A stretch of 64,000 nucleotides of DNA. Source: Larix kaempferi. Taxonomy: Eukaryota; Streptophyta; Pinopsida; Pinales; Pinaceae. The stretch covers positions 32,015,001 through 32,079,000 of the forward strand of contig BSBM01000232.1 of assembly GCA_027924585.1 (NCBI GenBank), read 5' to 3'. The stretch's first letter is position 1, and each line of letters starts with the position of its first letter. Made by a program: the position numbers and the translations under genes. Shown piece by piece: positions 43,262-55,787 of the stretch. Under the pieces are notes generated by a model. The model ran no database searches. It was given only the letters and a program-made list of their open reading frames with translations, and had not been told where the DNA came from.

Positions 43262-45277
43262 TATAATATATCCCATCATAAATTAGGAATATTATCTCCA
43301 AGGTTCCAACTTTAATTATGTTGATTTTCAACTTTAACCAAACAATGGCTTATGTGGTCTTATGAGATGCTCTTGTTCAACAATGGAGGAATAGATATAT
43401 AATTTTGGATTTGTATTATGAGGTGCATCCCATAAAATATGCTTTATACCACTGTAATATGCTCAAATCAGATCTGATATGAAGTTCGGATGGCTGATTT
43501 ATAAGTTCGGTTCATGACTTTCTTCGAACACTTTGTGTGCAACCTATTTTTCATTAAGGTCGAAGCAGGGAAAATACAAACCACGTAACCATATGTAAAT
43601 GAAGATTTGTTGGCCCAATATGATAGTAGGAATTGACTTATACTTCATATTTTATATAACATGAACAACTCCATAAGCATCAATTCAAATCTAGGAAGAC
43701 TAGCTCGAATCCCAATACAAAATTGTCTAGTTTTACAACTCTTTCCAAACACCTCCAAAATGACCGAAATCCTTCCCAAGCATATCCAAATCAGCCCAAA
43801 AACTCCCAAATAAACCCAATTCATTCACTAACATACTTCAGGGTACTTTAATGAAGGTTTAATACGCACTGCATTGATATTGCATCACCATACTAGAAGA
43901 TTTGCACATATATCTACCGGAAACTTGAAAATGGAACACAATATGGATAAAGGCACTGTAAATATTTATTAAGAACATATGTAAAAAATAATAATACCGA
44001 TCACAACAATATATGGCTCTTATAGCAGCTCAAAATCCAAGAAATACCCATATGGAAATGTATAGGTGCGCCCCTCTACCAGAAGAAATACCCATATGGA
44101 AATGTATAGGTGCGCCCCTCTACCAGAAGAAATACCGAATATAATAGATATGGTAAATCGAGTGTATCTTGGTCATCCAGAAACCTTTTTGAGTGAAACA
44201 AAACGTGTTTCCCACCAAAAACAATGCTTGAAACACAATGGAATAGGTCTCATAGCCTATAAATGCTTTGAAGTCTCGAAACCAGAACCACCATTTTGGA
44301 CCACCAACATTGGTCCAAGCTCTAATCAATAGAAACCAGCTCCAAATGATAGGATTTCAACCCCACCACTGTAGATTAACATAAAACCTGCAATAAATAT
44401 CTATAGAGAAATTTGAAAGTGATTTATCCTCTCAATAATCAGCTGCAACAAAGCACATTGAATAGATCTAGATGATCTCCTCCTCTCTACTAGCTAGGGT
44501 GGAATCTTTCACCACCGAACTTAGTTCACAAATGCAAGTGGAACATCTCCCAAGCTTGAAAGCCACACGAGCTTTACAATCAAAAATCAAATTGCCAAAA
44601 TATATCTCCCAAGAGGCTTGCATCCTTTTTATAAACTCCATTGGGCCCTTTCCCCCTCATTCTATAATTCTCTCACAAAAATATTAATAAATATTATTTT
44701 CATGAGAGAATGATACCTTGGAACTCATTTACTTCCTCCCTAATGTTATTTGACCAAATATTACCTTCATCTTCCTTAGAAATTCAAATTAGAGAGGCTT
44801 AGCTTGCTTCTGGGGGAGTTACACTCTCATGTGGGCCCACCTCCTCCTCTAGTGCCCTCCTTAGCTGGATTTAGGACCTGCAACATGTCATAAGTTGTCA
44901 TGAGATGTCATAGGCCCTGATTCTTGTCATAGATATCATTGATCTGTTATTTTTAGCCTAGGGAGTTACAACCCTTGAGATTCCTTCTTGAGAGGATTCC
45001 TTCCACCTTGGATGGGAGTTACACCACATATTTGGAGACATTCCACCACTAATGCGCCCTCCTTGTCCAAATTCTCTCAAAATATTAATAAAATTGATTT
45101 TTAGGAAAGAATGATTCCTTGCTCCATAAATGTTTCCTTGGAGATTGGTTTGCCATAGTGCCTCATAACCCCAATTCACCACTTTACTATTCTTCTTTAA
45201 TTTTTCCAAGTGACTTTAGACCATTGAATTCCCTAGTCCAATGGAGTGGTCCATAGTGAAATATTGGGGACATTACA
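43262..45277 (-). repeat. LARD 5' LTR
   Basis: 2016 bp; partner of 36212-40104. Its inner end reads TATAATATATCCC on the plus strand, so the terminal TG/CA has decayed on that side. A short duplication (GGAAATGTATAGGTGCGCCCCTCTACCAGAAGAA-like, two copies near 44054 and 44098, quoted as description only) is private to this LTR. Confidence 0.85.
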
Positions 45278-45282
45278 ACCTC

Positions 45283-48050
45283 CCTGTTTGCAATCAAAAT
45301 TTGGATCCACGAAAAATATGAGAGCTATCACAAAGATCTTTCAATGCAAGCGAAAGATAGTTTCAATCATCATATTCAACATTCATCCACAAAGACACAA
45401 ATTGGAGCACAAAATATTTCTTTTATTCCTAAAATCCAGAGCCAAAAGTCACTTTACAATGAGGGGGTCCTCTCTCTTAAATAGATCCGAGAGAGACCAT
45501 ATCCCTAACCACTTTTTGAATAAGTGGTTGAGATTAAAAGATACAATGGATATCATGAACATCGGAGATCTTTTTATTTTTACAATACATGGATCACAAT
45601 GACTAAGTCAAAAGGGAAACGTACTTTTGCCCAATAACGCCTTAGGAAAGGAAAATACAATATAATGTCAAGATATAATATGTGGCAACATGGTAAGGGG
45701 GTTAGTAGGGGCTTAAATCATCATAAGTGTCCCCTTTTCCAAAGATACAATGATATAACATGGAGATACATGAAGTGCGTCCCCAAGGAAGAGGTTCTCC
45801 CTAGAACTAAGGTAAAAACATGTCAAGTCCTCCTCGGATGAATATAACCCATGAAACATGCATGTAGAGCCTTATCTCATCATAATAAATCATCCCCAAG
45901 TCATTTCCTCGCCCACATTAGACAAATTGACTTTCCTAAAGAAACCATGGTCATGTTTTATGAAACTGTCGATTCATTGTGTTGAAGAATTAAACCATTA
46001 ATAAGTCATTTTCCTTTTCCCAAAATCCACATCCGAGTGCACCAACTGAATCAGAGACATAAAGTCCATTAATAGTGATTACATATACCCCATGTGTCCA
46101 TCAAAATATGCATCTGAAGCCCAACACCACATCCAGTAAACAAAATATGGTCGTAATAATAATAATAATCCATGGAACTGTTGTATAATGGCCAAAAAAT
46201 AAAAAACTGAGCATAGAAATAGTGTATTGGATACATCTGGAGAAAAAATGTACAATCTTAAACATTGCAGTCACTACCTTGGGAAATGTGTTGACCAGGT
46301 CAAACCAGGTTTGATCAAGTCAAAATACTCAAACCGAAGGTTGAGTAATAATCTGGATAAGCATGTATGCACACTGGATGAATAATGCTCACAAGTTTAT
46401 GTTAATAACTAGACTAAAACATGCAAAACATAATAGTGGCCATCATAATCACATAATAATATACCTGTGTCAGAGAAACCATCAAGTCTTTCATGAATCC
46501 TCCTACATATCACAAACTTAGGCAAACTGCTAGAATGGGTTAGGTGGATGAAACAAGGTTAAGGCAAAGGGAATTGACATGATAACCTCATCACTATTAT
46601 CTCTTGGACAAGAGGGAAAAGAGGAACCACTTAGACATGTGCAAGATAGAAGACACAAGGGAATGGTGGTGCCTCGCAAATGGCTTGGGTGCTTGGAGGG
46701 TTTCCAGTAGATTATAGACAAGCATCCTTTATTGCATTTAGTTTTGTCATCTTTTTGCACATTTAACATTTAGCATTTAATTTTTATTTATCTTTCACTA
46801 GCCAACCTCTAGAGGCAGGTGCCTCGAATAGCCTTGCGTGCCTCAGATAATGACTCGGTCTTACCACCATTTCCCTCCACCATCCATAGGTACGATGGAG
46901 TTACCACCTTGTTGCCTTGTAGGGGCAAATGGCCTTACATCATACAAAGGATGAGTGCTCATCCCTTGGAAACTGACTAGATACGAATTTTTATTTATTT
47001 ATTAGTGTTTAAAAACACTTTATTTGTAGCTGACTTTTGCATCCATTTATATATAGCATTTATGCATTTTGATTCTTTTAGGGGAGAACTTGCTTTCTAG
47101 GACTAAATGAGAACATTCCAGCGACACAAGCCACACAACCAATCCACAAGGTATCATACAAGCAAACTAGAAGGGACTAGGCCACACACTCCAGAGCCGA
47201 GAAACAAAGTAAACATGGAGTCTATCCAACACAAAGGCCTAATTGGGGGGGTACTCAATCTCACTAGTCTAGTTACAAGTCAAGGTCAGGATCAAATAAT
47301 GGAAGGGATGGATGAATGGAGGAAAGTGAAAGGTGATACCATCAAAGCAAGAGTAGGAGTAAGTATATGTAAGGTAGGAAATACCTGCAAGCATATGTAA
47401 TGGCCTTGCACTAAGGACTCTTTGACCACCCAAGACACAAGTTTTAAACCATAAAGCTCAAATGCCACTGTCAGTAGAACATGGATGGTCACATTAATTA
47501 AAATAAACTATAGAGCCAAATATAACATTCATATGCAATATATACCTTTGCTCAACCATATACATGTCTTTGCAACCATCTGCAACTGAATATGGGAAAA
47601 GGACATCACCGACCAACTGCTCTACTCTGTATGAACCATGACCAAACCGTAATCATCTCAATGGGGTCATGCATGATCAGTCATGAAAAGGGTGATCAGT
47701 CATGAAAAGGGGGCAAATTGCTACTACTGGCTCATAAAGAAATCTATCACCGATCGTCAATAGGCTCATCTCAACCAGAGGACTGGCTCATGGATCTGAA
47801 AAAATTTGAACATCATGGTAGCTCCAGCTACAATGTATGTGATAACATCTGGCTCCAGCTGGGACAAGTGCTCTAAGGGAGAGAGTGCTTGAGAACCTCA
47901 TAAATCTATGGTCCTGTTGTTGCAGCAACATCCCCCCAAAATTTTGTAGATATTGGGGCCCCTCTTTTTCTTTTCCTAGAAATTCTGCTTAAAGAGTTAA
48001 GTCTCCTTTGGAAAGTTTTTTGAACTTAGTTTTTGTTTCAAGTGAGAAAT
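45283..48050. other. Unassigned repeat-like DNA
   Basis: No gene, LTR pair or element end can be supported. Noted: (TAA)n at about 46156-46173, a short tandem duplication GTGATCAGTCATGAAAAGGG at about 47672-47712, and a palindrome TGTTGTTGCAGCAACA near 47920. The left edge continues the LTR that began at 35768. Confidence 0.4.
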
Positions 48051-48079
48051 CTTTTTCGAGTTAAAGTTTTTCTTCTAAG

Positions 48080-48690
48080 TCAAAACTCAAGTTTTTCTCC
48101 CGAAACGGCAGAAGCACTCGAGATGTTCTCCCGAAACGGCGGAAGCACTTACGTTTATTCGATACTTCGGAAGAACTTGAGATGTTCACCCGCAACAGTG
48201 AAAAACTCAAGCGTTTCACCCGAAATGGTGGAAGCACTTATATGTTTTTGAAACATCGGAAGAACTTGAAATTCTCTCCCGCAATGGCGAAAAACTCAGG
48301 CGTTTCACCTGAAACGGCGAAAGCACTTATATGTTTTGCCGCGACAGGCGCCTCCTTGCCAAGTCCCTCGGCCTTGCACTTTTGGGAAAAAACTCAGAAA
48401 AGGCCGCCCAAAATTTTAGAAGAACTCGTCTTCTTCACCCGCAACGGCGGACCAACTCAAGAACTCTTGCCGCAACGGGCGATTGACTTGTCCAATTTTG
48501 GAGAAACCTGCCGAGTCTTTCCATAACGGCGGATCAACTCTCTCTTCTTTCCCGCAACAAGCAGATGCTGTGTTCAAACGTTAAGTTTCCCGCGCTTCGG
48601 AAGGAACTCACAAGTTCTTGCCGCAACTGCAGACGAAACTCACAAGTTCTTGCCACAATCGCGGACGAAACTCACAAGTCCTTCGGTTTG
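48080..48690 (+). repeat. Degenerate tandem repeat array, 90 bp period
   Basis: CCCGAAACGGCGGAAGCACTT-like modules begin near 48130, 48220 and 48310, each followed by a CATCGGAAGAACTTGA module and a CCCGCAAyGGCGAAAAACTC module. Further, shorter versions (GCCGCAACxGCGGACGAAACTC) run to about 48680. It lies directly upstream of the TATA box at 48799. Open frames across it are by-products. Confidence 0.7.
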
Positions 48691-48798
48691 ACGGTTATGC
48701 TTAAATACCAAGCGTGTTGAAATAACCCCACCGTACGCATGTTTAACTCCGTTTTAAATTCATCACCTACCCATTAAATGCCCACACGTATCAGTTTG

Positions 48799-48806
48799 TA
48801 TATAAG
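48799..48806 (+). promoter_or_regulatory. TATA box upstream of the unrecognised pseudogene
   Basis: TATATAAG, about 140 bp before a splice donor (CAG|GTAGGT, 48944) and 620 bp before the ATG at 49425. Either the promoter of an LTR or of a gene. Confidence 0.45.
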
Positions 48807-48943
48807 GGTGGTGGGGGTTTTTATTCTCCTATTGGTAGAATGTGATTTGGAGAACGCCGTTTGGAGACTGCGCGAATCTATTTGCTCCAGCTCAGCTCAT
48901 TTGCCGCCGCGCCAACCCCGTCATACCATTGTTTCGTTGCCAG

Positions 48944-49395
48944 GTAGGTGGTTCTACCGTTGTTATTGTCTTAGCTTTGCGTCGAAACTTTCTCGAGTGG
49001 TTTTCATTTTTTCAATTGCATGACTTGTGGGCACTCATAGCATACCATCTTTTTATTTTTATTTTTTAAAGTTACCTGCAATTGTAGAGTTTACGGCCAC
49101 TTCAGCCCCATAGGTTTCCCAACCCGGTTAAGCCAATGAAATGCTCTCATTTGGTAGCGCGAACCTGTAGCCGCGCCCATGTGCCCACTCAAAAGTATCC
49201 GAGCCCGACATCACCTCCCTAGAGCGTTCAAGTTAGGTGTCCTTAATGTTTGTTTCTTGAGTGAATTGCGTTTTTGTTTCTTTCCCTAGCATGCAGCATT
49301 GTAGTTTATTATGATTATACGTTATCATGCTAAGTCCTGTTTCTTTTGATCTTGCTCTGTTCTACATAATTATTTGCAATCTCATGTTCATTCAG
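48944..49395 (+). other. Putative 5' UTR intron
   Basis: GTAGGT at 48944 after TTGCCAG, and a pyrimidine-containing acceptor TTCATTCAG ending at 49395. 452 bp long, T-rich with no open frame, 30 bases before the first ATG. Inference from signals only. Confidence 0.4.
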
Positions 49396-49424
49396 GTATG
49401 GTTGCTTGACAGAGATAAGCTACA

Positions 49425-52400
49425 ATGCCAAAGGGTAGCAAAAAGAAAGCTAAAATGATGGAACCAGAGCCAGTAGAGCTTAGGACTGAAACTCTCTTTC
49501 AAGACACTAAGTGCACCACGGGCGTCCCTCCTGAGGTCAGGTGGGGAGATATTTACCGGATGATCAGAGACCAAGATATCCCAGACGTACTCTTAGAAGA
49601 AGAACAAATCTACCTAAACATCAGGACCTTGGCATATCCAGGGCTTCTACGTGCCTTGAGCTGTTCCCTTGCTCATAAGTAATCGGATGGATATTGGAAC
49701 ATGCCAACCCAGAAACAAGAGTGTTGCAAGACTGCAAGGGAGAGGCATTCGCTTCTTTCCATCTAGCTTATATTGCAGCAGTCTAAAGGTTCTCACGTCC
49801 CCAACAGGCGCTGAACGATGCATGGTTAGGATAGATGAATAATTTTGAAATGGCTAAAGAGCTGTTAATCACGGGAAAACAGCTAAGGAAGAGGGACAAT
49901 GATGAGTATGACGTTCAGAGCCTGAGACCTCCTTTTAGGTTGATTGCCCTTATGTTGAGCAGAATTTTCGGCATGCCTGATGGAACTGTATATAGGATAC
50001 AATGGGCCCCCATAATCCACTACATATCATTTAAGGGAACTGGTTTTGATTGGGATACTATCCTCTCAGATAGTTTGGCATCCACTGTGATCGCAACTAA
50101 AGAAGGTTTGGCCCTAAAAAAGTCATAGTTTTACATGTATTCATACCTCATTGATTGCATCTTGGAAAAGCTCCCTTTCCCCAGGTTAGGTTGCTCATGG
50201 GATCAGTCCAACACCCCGGTATACACTGCCTATAAAATACTATGGGCTCAAAATTACAGAATGCACTATAAGCTCATATGTGAAGAATTCATTATGCCTC
50301 TGTATGAGCAGATGTTCAATGAAGAACCCAACTGCTTTTCAGAGAATGCCATGGAAGTCATGGAAAATTATGGAGATTTCTACTTCTCAGAAGGGTGTAC
50401 CTATATCAAAATGTTCGGAGGTACTAAGCCACCATACATTTTACCAAGGTAGGCCACTGATTACATAGTCCTCAAAGAAGCAGTCAGACAAGTTTTCCTG
50501 GATGGAGTGGGAGGAGTTCTTAATAAGCAACATAAGGCTTCCTTCCCTCCTTTTCCTTTCTGTATAGGAGCCTATAAGTTCTCGGGGGTTGCAGTAGCCG
50601 AAGAGTTCATTCAAGAGTTAAGAGGTTTCCACTTTGGAGAGGCACTCTTTCATAGAAATGACCGACGGGACAAAGTTGCAGAGCATTGCAAGTAGTTGTA
50701 TGCTCATTTTGAGTATGCCCATTACTATGATGCCGAAGAAGAAGTGTTCAGAGGAATCAGTAATATGACTAAATTACAAATTTATCGTCACAGCGATGGA
50801 GCTAGCTCTAGCTCTGCCACAGCCCGAGAAGCCAACCTGCAGAAAGAAAGGGAAGCGGTTGAGGTCCTGACCCGTGAAGGGCAAAGGTTGAAAGAGGAGG
50901 CAGAGAGATTCCAGAAAATTGCGGCCGATAAGTTGCAAAGGGAGCAGGAAGAGGCTCTTAATCTTGAAGAAGCTAGGTTGCAGCAAGCTGTCAGGGATCA
51001 AGAAGAGAGAGAGAGAGATGATTGAGAAAGAGCAAAGTGCTGAAGAAGAAAGAAGGCTTAAAGCTGAATAAGAGCAAAATGTTGAAGATGAGAGAAGTCT
51101 TAAAGTTGAAGAAGAGCTTAAGGCCAACCAAGATACACAAGCGGGTGATTCTAACACCCAAGATATGGAAATAGACTCATCTCAGGTGGTACAAACCCCA
51201 CCCGCGGAGGTAGACATCGATATAAGAGATCTCCCAATCATCCCTTTCACCCCATCCGAAGATCATACTGTGTCCCGATGGGATAAATTTGTATATTATA
51301 AGAAGAGAAAGTCTGTGGTCCTGAAGTCAGAAACGAGGTTAAAGAGACCTTTCCATTCAGATATTGGCACCCAATGAGAAACCATGGTTATGAAAAATAC
51401 AAATAAGGCTCCCGTGGCCATGGCATCGGCCGCCGTGGCAACAACAAAAGCAACCGAGGACAATGTGATCAACATGGTTAAAGAGTTCGAGTCAACAAAG
51501 AGAAGAGCTCGTATGTTGCAACACACTGTGGCTAACGAGAAGTCCTACAGGGACCTTGTGGTGAACAAATATAATCGCCTGTCTGCTGACCACAAAGAGT
51601 TGTTGGATAAGTATCGACACCTGGAAGAAGAGAAGGAGCACCTGGTAATTCAGATGATGCTACTAGAGGCAGAAAATAATGATTCCAAAGCTAGAGTTGT
51701 TCAGTTGGAAGTGGATAAATAGTCAATGGTTGAGCAGCTAGAGCAAGCGGAAAGCAGAGCAATGGATATGTCTCATTTTCATGAACAGTCCTGTGACATC
51801 TTGAGACAAATGCATGCCACACAAGAATTGATTGCTGAGGAGGTTTGCAAACTCAAGACCATGCTGGATATGATGAAGGAAGTTAATGCTGAAGCCGTTA
51901 GGCTTAAAGGAAAGTACACTCGAGTAAAAGCAAACATTTTGAGTCAGATGGAGTGGAGAGAAGGGAAGGCAGATTTCCCTAAACATCTCCCGTTCAAATC
52001 TGTGGACGGTTTTAAGGAAGATGTAGCTCTCATGGAGTTTTGCAGAAATTGCGGTGCCAAGCTAATGGCTAAGATCCAGGGAACGATGGGGGAAGGTAAT
52101 AGCCTATATCAAAAGATTCATGAAGTGCATGAAAAGTGCAAGATTGTTTTTCCTCAGCTCCTGGATGAATTTCCAAGCAAAGAGCAATGCCTGTCAGATT
52201 TGAAAGACAAGCCGGGCATTCAAATGGAGTATGTAAAGAAAATTGATGTGTTGGCCACCAATGATCTTCATCACTACATTGGGCTATCATCAGTACACAA
52301 TCATATGCTCAAGGAGATCCACTAGGCAACAATAGCATAAATTCAGAGTATTGAAGCAGAACTTGGTAAGCATGTGACTTCACAGAAGATCCTGCTGCCC

Positions 52401-52535
52401 TCACCAGCAAATATGGTTATAAGAGACACTGGTGTATGGTTTAGTTACATAGCAGAGGAAGAGAAGAAGGTAGCAGCAGCAGTAGCAGCCATCACAGGCA
52501 CATCATCACCAACAGAGGCACCACCCCAAGGATAG
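49425..52535 (+). pseudogene. Long unrecognised coiled-coil ORF, decayed
   Basis: Reads through about 1036 codons with two frame changes (between 49683 and 49835, and in the (GA)n run at 51003-51018) and scattered stops at 49680, 50126, 50450, 50693, 51069, 51374, 51720, 52323 and 52341. The N-terminus is basic (MPKGSKKKAKMME). Residues of roughly 140-420 form a compact globular-looking region (LRPPFRLIALMLSRIFGMPD, GFDWDTIL, MYSYLIDCILEKLPFPRLGC), with a layout vaguely like the plant mobile domain of retroelement ORFs. The second half is charged coiled coil (LQREQEEALNLEEARLQQAV; YRHLEEEKEHLVIQMMLLEA), ending in an Ala-rich tail and TAG at 52533. I do not recognise the family. A retroelement-borne ORF is most likely. 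Confidence 0.55.
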
Positions 52536-53787
52536 CTACACTAGCCATGATGCGTTGTTTTGTTTTTGTTTATTTCTCTTTGTCCCTATGGTTAGAGCGT
52601 GGAGTTACAAGGACAACTGTCCTTTTTTCTTTATATAAAAGAGGCCATGAATTGTTTTATTTTTGAAAAATCATAAAGACAATTGTAAAAGGCTAGGTGG
52701 CAGCCTTAGAGGCATTTTGTAAACTTATAAATAGATGAATAGTGAATAGTGTAAAGGACTTTTGGCAGGGAAAATATTTTTCTTAGCTTGTACGAACTAC
52801 TTTGTTGCTTGCTCCAAGAAAGTGATTTTGCCTAATAAAAGCTTGGGAGAAGACAATTTTGCCTGGAAATATGTGTTGAATGTCTACTGGATTATTCTTC
52901 TGTCACTCATGCATTCTTGTGAGATCTTTCTTTACTGCTGTGAATTATTTCTGTCTATCTGAATGATCTTGCTTTTCCATTACAATAATAATTCTCCTAA
53001 ACGAGTAATAGAATGCTTTCATGTGAATTAAAGCTATCTTTAATATCTTTAGCTTTCTGCTGAAAATGCTTCTTTATGTTTTAAATGGCTATCCATACAA
53101 TCTTTAGATGTTTCTTTCAGCACATTACTCATATTTACAGTTGCTCCTTGCAAGGATAGATTAGATTTACTTATATTGTTTTAGATTAATTTAGATTAGT
53201 TACTTGCATTTAGATTTAGGCACTTGCATATCATCTTTAAAGATAAAATACATAAACCGTGGATCGGGCCGCAACCGGTTAAAGAATAAGAATCTTTAAA
53301 TATTACGGTAGCCGGAACCGTTAACCAGATGGATTCCCCACACCAAACGGTGAGCGATCTAATTGGGACTGCTCACTGGGGTGAATCCCTTTCTGCTTGA
53401 TGTTGCAATCTTCGGGGAATCAACAGGTCCACAACACCTTGCTAATCAATCCATGGACATGCACTTGAGAGTCTGCATCATATTCAAATATAGACCTGTC
53501 ACCTAGACAATGCCAACACTAAACCAATCTCTGCCGACTGAATATGTGCTATCATATAGATATAAAAAAATTGAAATGCAAAAAGACAAAGTACTAAAAA
53601 TGAAATACTATCCTACTGACTAAAAGTAAAGTTTTTGTTGTTTTATTCTTTTGCAGGAAAAATAAAAGACACTCAAGTAAACAAGCTGCTAGACTAAATG
53701 GCAAAAAAAAGCTAACTACTGCTCAAGTGAGCTTATTCGGCCTACCTACCCTACTCTAGCCCCCTCAAACATATACTAAGTGATATC
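52536..53787. other. Unassigned DNA 3' of the pseudogene
   Basis: AT-rich 3' UTR-like sequence, then at 53255-53450 a stretch richer in CCGG/ACCGTT motifs that may be part of an LTR. No match to an upstream LTR was seen by eye. No gene. Confidence 0.35.
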
Positions 53788-54728
53788 TTAGATCCAATGC
53801 AACCATTCATCAAACATATTAATGATTCTTCCTTGATGCCTTTTAACAAAACATGTCAAGATAAAGTTAATGATTATTGAACTTAATACTATGATTTTCC
53901 TGACTTGTTCAAAATTTGAAAAAGGATTGGAATGGTGCAAAATGAAATCATGCCAAGGAGAAGCCTGATTTACGCAAACATCTTCCATCGAAATATCAAT
54001 AGGATCATAGAAGGTATGCAAATTATTGTTTAAAATGGATGGAAGGAAAATATATGACACGTGATTCAATTCCCCCTGACACACATTGTTTTCCCTCTTC
54101 GTCAAGCTTGAAAACTCAATTTTGTTCTCCCGGGGTTTGATGATAGAACCAAGTGGGGATGAATTGTAATGTAATAAAACTAAGATTGTGATTAGCCCCA
54201 CCTGTTGTTCACAAATGGAGAAAAGATGAAATTGATCTTTATACACATTTTCCAACCACCAATACGAAGGATTGATAAATTTAAACATGTTATTCATTAA
54301 AGATGACTGAAAAGGGAAATGAATTGCTTTATCTCCATTCATGTGACAATGCTTAGACTCCTGACTAAAAATTTCAAAAGAAAAAGTTTGACTAGAACAC
54401 AAACCCATAATAGAAGATTCAAAAAGCTGGGACAGGAGGGTGGATTGAAAATGTGCATTTTCTCCAAAGTGGCTTATAATGATTGACTTTGGAATTCGAC
54501 AAAAGGGAAAGTCTTTCCAATCAACGATGCTTTTGATTTTACGACTAATTTAAAATTCGAAACATGGTCAGTGTAAGGATCAGTCTCATAGTGATTGGTT
54601 AAACCCAAGCATTGAACCAACCCATCCTGATCAAATATATTGGGAGGGATCTCATATAAATTAGGACAAGGATTCCTGTTAGAATGTTCTGTTAAGAACT
54701 GCTCTTGATCAGGTTCACATACAACCAT
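53788..54728 (-). pseudogene. Degenerate minus-strand ORF of unknown family
   Basis: Two frames, 54728-54474 and 54408-53788, can be read as one ORF with a single frame change. The protein is aromatic- and Asn-rich (FKFINPSYWWLENVYKDQFH, ISMEDVCVNQASPWHDFILH) and ends in F-D-E-W-L-H-W-I. No domain recognised. Similar spacer-like ORFs occur in plant LTR elements, which is only a guess here. Confidence 0.35.
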
Positions 54729-54754
54729 ATTATCATCATGGGGTCATTGCTTAT

Positions 54755-55373
54755 TGTTGAAGAATGTAACTTCAGAATATATTCTTAATGTATTTTTATT
54801 GTACTTCCTTCGAGGAATATTCATAATGTATTTGATCATGTAAAAACCATAAAAGAAATAAAGTAAAACAGATAAGTCGGCCCCAGAAAAATCAGTGGGT
54901 ATACTGATCCAAACAATGGGCAGTCTACCCGAAACAATGGAAAAAACTGCCCTAGTGAAGTCATCCCTATAGTGGAAAATTCAACCAGACGTGTATAAAT
55001 AAGGGGGTCGAATTGCTCATTTGGATCATCACAATTTCGCTCAAGCAAGTGAATATGTGCACATGGGAGAGTAGCTGTAGCTGGAGGAAGATCATACTTG
55101 GGTTTTCTATCTTATCTTATTATCAGGATCTTTGTGTAAGAGCCTTTAGATCTTGATGTACTAATTTGGCATTGCACTTGTGACAAGTCTATATTGAAGA
55201 AGTTTTGTTGGGTTTTTCCCATGAGAGAGTTTTCCCAGGGTAAATCTCTGTGTTCTTTTGTTTACATTGTGCTTGTCTATCTTTCAATGATCCTATTATA
55301 TATGGTTATTGTGATAATATATAAATTGTTTGAAGATCTAACATAACCATCGTCGAAGTATAAAATTCTAACA
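54755..55373 (+). repeat. 5' LTR of a second Copia element
   Basis: 619 bp, TGTTGAAGAATG to ATTCTAACA, with TATAAATAAG at about 54994 and the GGGTTTTTCCCATGAG motif common in Copia LTRs near 55212. A PBS follows at once. Confidence 0.78.
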
Positions 55374-55385
55374 TGGTACCAGAGC
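55374..55385 (+). other. PBS (tRNA-iMet type)
   Basis: TGGTACCAGAGC, one base from TGGTATCAGAGC, directly after the LTR end. Confidence 0.78.
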
Positions 55386-55787
55386 TAGCCTGAAAGAAGA
55401 ATTTGTGTAGCCGAAAATTTCATAAGTGAAAACTAGGGTTTCTTGTTCCAAAGGCTTTTCACCATAGATTGGCCTGAAAAGGAGGACAAAGCAATTTGCG
55501 CTAGGAGGGCACATTTTTCCATGGAGGAAGATTCCAGATCCAAGAATTTTGAATTTTGACCTTGTCACTTCTGCTTGGGAAAACTAGGGCATCATATTTT
55601 TCATACTTTTGTCCATAGATTTGGCTGAAGGATGGGTTTGCTCAACTCGCCTTGGGGAGGCGCATATTTCCCTCAACTTAGATTTGCAAGATTCCAAAGT
55701 TGGAAAATTAGGGTTTCTCTAACAAACCCTAAGTCAACCAGGTAGCAGATTTCAGATGGCATTGAAGCACGCACTTGGTTGGAGCCT
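55386..55787 (+). other. Leader of the second Copia element, truncated
   Basis: Non-coding leader that stops abruptly at the Gypsy LTR (55788). The remainder of this Copia element should lie beyond the other end of the Gypsy element, outside the window. Confidence 0.55.

Larger units (their letters stand above)
36212..45277 (-). mobile_element. Non-autonomous LTR element (LARD-like)
   Basis: LTRs 36212-40104 and 43262-45277 begin and end with the inverted pair TGTAAT(A/G)TCCCC / GGGGACATTACA. Orientation is minus: the PBS TGGTATCAAAGC lies at 43260-43249 directly after the right LTR, and the PPT GGGAGGGGAGGAT at 40117-40105 directly before the left LTR. GCCTC (36207-36211) and ACCTC (45278-45282) form a 5 bp target duplication with one change. 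The 3.1 kb internal part has only broken gag-like frames and no protease, RT or integrase, so the element must have been moved by another element's enzymes. Confidence 0.85.

Noticed and set aside
47107-47400. 97-codon ORF
   Set aside because: No domain, no codon pattern distinct from surroundings, in repeat-like DNA.
48033-48526. Two overlapping Arg/Asn-rich ORFs (SPETAEAL... and RNGGSTYM...)
   Set aside because: By-products of a 90 bp-period repeat array; frames change between units.
48080-48690. CRISPR-like array
   Set aside because: Units are degenerate and contiguous with no unique spacers, in a plant nuclear context.
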